The translations under genes and the position numbers were made by a program. Shown piece after piece: positions 62,398-64,000 of a DNA stretch of 64,000 bases. The DNA is from Phaeovulum molybdatiresistens. GTDB lineage: Bacteria; Pseudomonadota; Alphaproteobacteria; Rhodobacterales; Rhodobacteraceae. The notes below the pieces were generated by a model. That model did no database searches and was not told the DNA's origin. It saw nothing but the letters and a program-made list of their open reading frames with translations. Location of the stretch: contig NZ_JAMJFX010000017.1 of the NCBI RefSeq assembly GCF_023544865.1, positions 21,645-85,644 on the forward strand. The letters are read 5' to 3'. How positions within the stretch are numbered: position 1 is the stretch's first letter; every line of letters starts with the position of its first letter.

Positions 62398-63636
62398 TTG
62401 GAAAGCGAGCTGGAGGCGCGGGCACGGGAATTGTTTGCGGCCGGGGTGGCAGCGGCGGATCCCGCGCGGGCGGTGGATGCGGCGATGGCGGCGGTTCTGG
62501 CCGACGGTCCGGCCCCGGGAGGGCGCTGGCATCTGCTGGCGCTTGGCAAGGCGGCGGGCGCGATGGCGCGGGCCGCGCTGCGGCACTTGCCCGAGGGGGT
62601 GGCCGCGCTGGTGGTTACGAACCCCGAAAATGCCGGGCCGGTTCCGGGGGCCGAGGTCTTGGCGGGCGGTCATCCGGTGCCTGATGCGGGCAGTGCGGCG
62701 GCGGGGCAGGCGATCCTTGCGCGGCTGGCGGCGGCGGGGCCGGGGGACCGGGTTCTGGCGCTGATTTCGGGCGGGGGCTCGGCGCTGGCGGTGGCGCCGG
62801 TGGCGGGGCTGAGCCTGGAGGACAAGGCCGAGGTCAGCCGCCTTTTGTTGCTGTCGGGGGCCGATATCACCCAGATGAATCTGGTGCGCCAGCATCTGTC
62901 GCGGCTGAAGGGCGGGGGCTGGCTACGGACCTGCGCCGCGCCCATCAGCGCGTTGATCTTGTCGGATGTGCCGGGCGATGATCTGCGGGTGATCGCCTCG
63001 GGCCCGACGGTGGCACCGATCGGCAGCCGCGCTGCAGCGGCGGATCTGTGCCGCGCCTTTGGCATCTGGGATCGTCTGCCGGTTGCGGCGCGCGCCCATC
63101 TTGGCGCGCCCGAGCCTGCGGTGGCCGCGCCGGTTGGGGCGCAAAACCGCCTGATCGGGGCCAATGCGATTTCGCTGGCGGCGATGGTTGCCGCCGGGGC
63201 CGAGGCCGGGCCCTTCGTGCTGGGGGGCGATGTGGCCGCGCTGGCGCCGCGTCTGGTGGCGCTGTTGGGGGATATGGCGCCCGGTCAGGCGCTGGTCTTT
63301 GGCGGCGAAACGGTGGTGCGCGTGACCGGCGATGGTCTGGGCGGGCGCAACCAGGAACTGGCGCTGCGCGTGGCCCTGGCGGCCGAGGCGGCGGGGGTCG
63401 CGGGCCGCTGGCTGTTCCTGTCGGGCGGCACGGATGGGCGCGACGGCCCGACCGAGGCGGCGGGCGGTATCGTCGGGCCGGGGTCGCTGGCGGCGATGCG
63501 GCGGGCGGGTGTCGATCCGCAGGCGGCGCTGGCGCGTAACGATTCGAACCCCGCGCTGGCGGCGGGGGGGGCATTGCTGGTGACGGGGGCCACCGGCACA
63601 AATGTGGCCGATCTGGCGGTGCTGATCCGGGGGTAA
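62398..63636 (+). CDS. Glycerate kinase, MOFRL family (GckA/TtuD)
   Basis: This 412-residue kinase forms 2-phosphoglycerate from glycerate, used in serine-cycle, glycolate or tartrate metabolism. Start TTG 62398 gives better spacing to GGAGGG than GTG 62395; either is possible. Motifs: LLALGKAAGAMARAAL, ISGGGSALAVAPVAGLSLEDK and the MOFRL segment GGETVVRVTGDGLGGRNQELAL. The C-terminus LSGGTDGRDGPTEAAGGIV is typical. It follows soxF across a dispersed element but is functionally unrelated. Confidence 0.93.
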   Translation: MESELEARARELFAAGVAAADPARAVDAAMAAVLADGPAPGGRWHLLALGKAAGAMARAALRHLPEGVAALVVTNPENAGPVPGAEVLAGGHPVPDAGSAAAGQAILARLAAAGPGDRVLALISGGGSALAVAPVAGLSLEDKAEVSRLLLLSGADITQMNLVRQHLSRLKGGGWLRTCAAPISALILSDVPGDDLRVIASGPTVAPIGSRAAAADLCRAFGIWDRLPVAARAHLGAPEPAVAAPVGAQNRLIGANAISLAAMVAAGAEAGPFVLGGDVAALAPRLVALLGDMAPGQALVFGGETVVRVTGDGLGGRNQELALRVALAAEAAGVAGRWLFLSGGTDGRDGPTEAAGGIVGPGSLAAMRRAGVDPQAALARNDSNPALAAGGALLVTGATGTNVADLAVLIRG

Positions 63637-63646
63637 CGGTGCGGGC

Positions 63647-63760
63647 TTAGCGAAGGGCACGCTGTGCCGTCCGGCGCGCGGCGCGGGCCTCAAGCGCCAG
63701 TGCTGCGGCCAGCACCGCAAGCGCAAGCATGTCGAAGGACATCAGCGATATCAGAGCCAT
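63647..63760 (-). CDS. Putative small hydrophobic protein (37 aa)
   Basis: MALISLMSFDMLALAVLAAA then LALEARAARRTAQRALR: one hydrophobic helix followed by a basic tail, preceded by GGGGGA at five-base spacing. The frame continues upstream, but only the section from 63760 looks protein-like. It may be a membrane microprotein or chance. Confidence 0.35.
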   Translation of the reverse strand: MALISLMSFDMLALAVLAAALALEARAARRTAQRALR

Positions 63761-64000
63761 AGTGTTCCCCCAGGCGCGACTGCATTTTGTCTTGCAGCGC
63801 ATTGGGGCGGGAATATGTCGCCATCCGGGTTTTGTTGGGCGCGGCCCGGCGGGCGGCGCGCTTGACGGGGGCGGGACGGGCATGGCCTAAGAGTCGGATT
63901 CGGAATTATCTTTAAGATGTCATGCCCTTGCGATGAGCCTCGTGACGCGCCTGATGTGGGCGATGAGGAGCCATGCCTCTGCACTGGCGACGGTTTTCTC
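63761..64000. other. Right-edge region, possible start of a further gene
   Basis: After the small minus-strand ORF there are 240 bases without a supported complete gene. TTGACG near 63863 could be a -35 box. ATG 63933 opens MSLVTRLMWAMRSHASALAT to the right edge, a plausible N-terminus without clear ribosome site; not enough is visible to call a product. Confidence 0.3.

Overview
This 64 kb window is GC-rich (roughly two-thirds G+C by eye) and gene-dense. Overlapping ATGA/GTGA junctions are common, and long spurious open frames lie antisense to almost every gene. The gene families and their grouping point to an alphaproteobacterium of the Rhodobacterales/Rhodobacteraceae type: a complete sox thiosulfate-oxidation locus in the soxSRT/VWXYZABCDEF order, a heterotetrameric sarcosine oxidase operon, a ccmI-ruvX-DUF1289 operon, bamB-der, and Hint-domain proteins. 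No rRNA, tRNA, CRISPR array, phage or insertion sequence was seen. It reads as ordinary chromosome with a lithotrophic sulfur module.

Layout. 1-10.3 kb: the end of a FtsX-type ABC exporter (permease cut by the window edge, plus its ATPase), then a five-gene oligopeptide/dipeptide ABC importer (order D-F-A-B-C, leftward) divergent from an M20 amidohydrolase that could process the imported peptide or N-acyl amino acid. 10.3-24.2 kb: housekeeping genes (uspA-like, moaA, xth, an A-type Fe-S carrier, dgt, prfC, ccmI-ruvX-DUF1289) mixed with lipoproteins, a Hint-domain protein, an SDR lacking the usual catalytic Tyr/Lys and an orphan FbpC/PotA-like ATPase. 24.5-30.3 kb: sarcosine oxidase beta-delta-alpha-gamma followed by iron superoxide dismutase; both sarcosine oxidation and sulfur metabolism generate reactive oxygen. 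30.4-50.2 kb: a host-attachment/baeRF protein, a LOG-family hydrolase, a LysM protein, an ATM1-like ABC exporter, two separate RND pumps with adaptors, an envelope-biogenesis group (YfgM-like, bamB, der), a TspO-like membrane protein and serS.

50.2-62.3 kb is the Sox locus. soxS, soxR and soxT (periplasmic thioredoxin, ArsR-family repressor, YeeE/YedE thiosulfate transporter) run left. soxV to soxF run right: CcdA-type electron transfer and thioredoxin (V, W), the cytochrome SoxAX, the carrier SoxYZ, the hydrolase SoxB, the sulfane dehydrogenase SoxCD, and the flavocytochrome c pair SoxEF. Thiosulfate is attached to SoxY by SoxAX, sulfate is released by SoxB, the remaining sulfane is oxidised by SoxCD, and electrons go to periplasmic cytochromes. 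Palindromic AT-rich sites lie in the soxS-soxV and soxW-soxX gaps, the places where SoxR is known to act in relatives. The window ends with a MOFRL-type glycerate kinase.

The most interesting non-genic signal is a dispersed composite element found eight times. It has a GC-rich hairpin followed by a ~30-bp box (CCCCCGAGGATATTT, three variable bases, CAAAGCCGAAG, or a variant ending in CCAAGAAGAAG). In seven of eight copies the order is stop codon, hairpin, box in the direction of the upstream gene. At one convergent gene pair both genes carry their own copy in mirror image. That suggests a 3'-end (termination or RNA-stability) module or a lineage-specific REP-like family.
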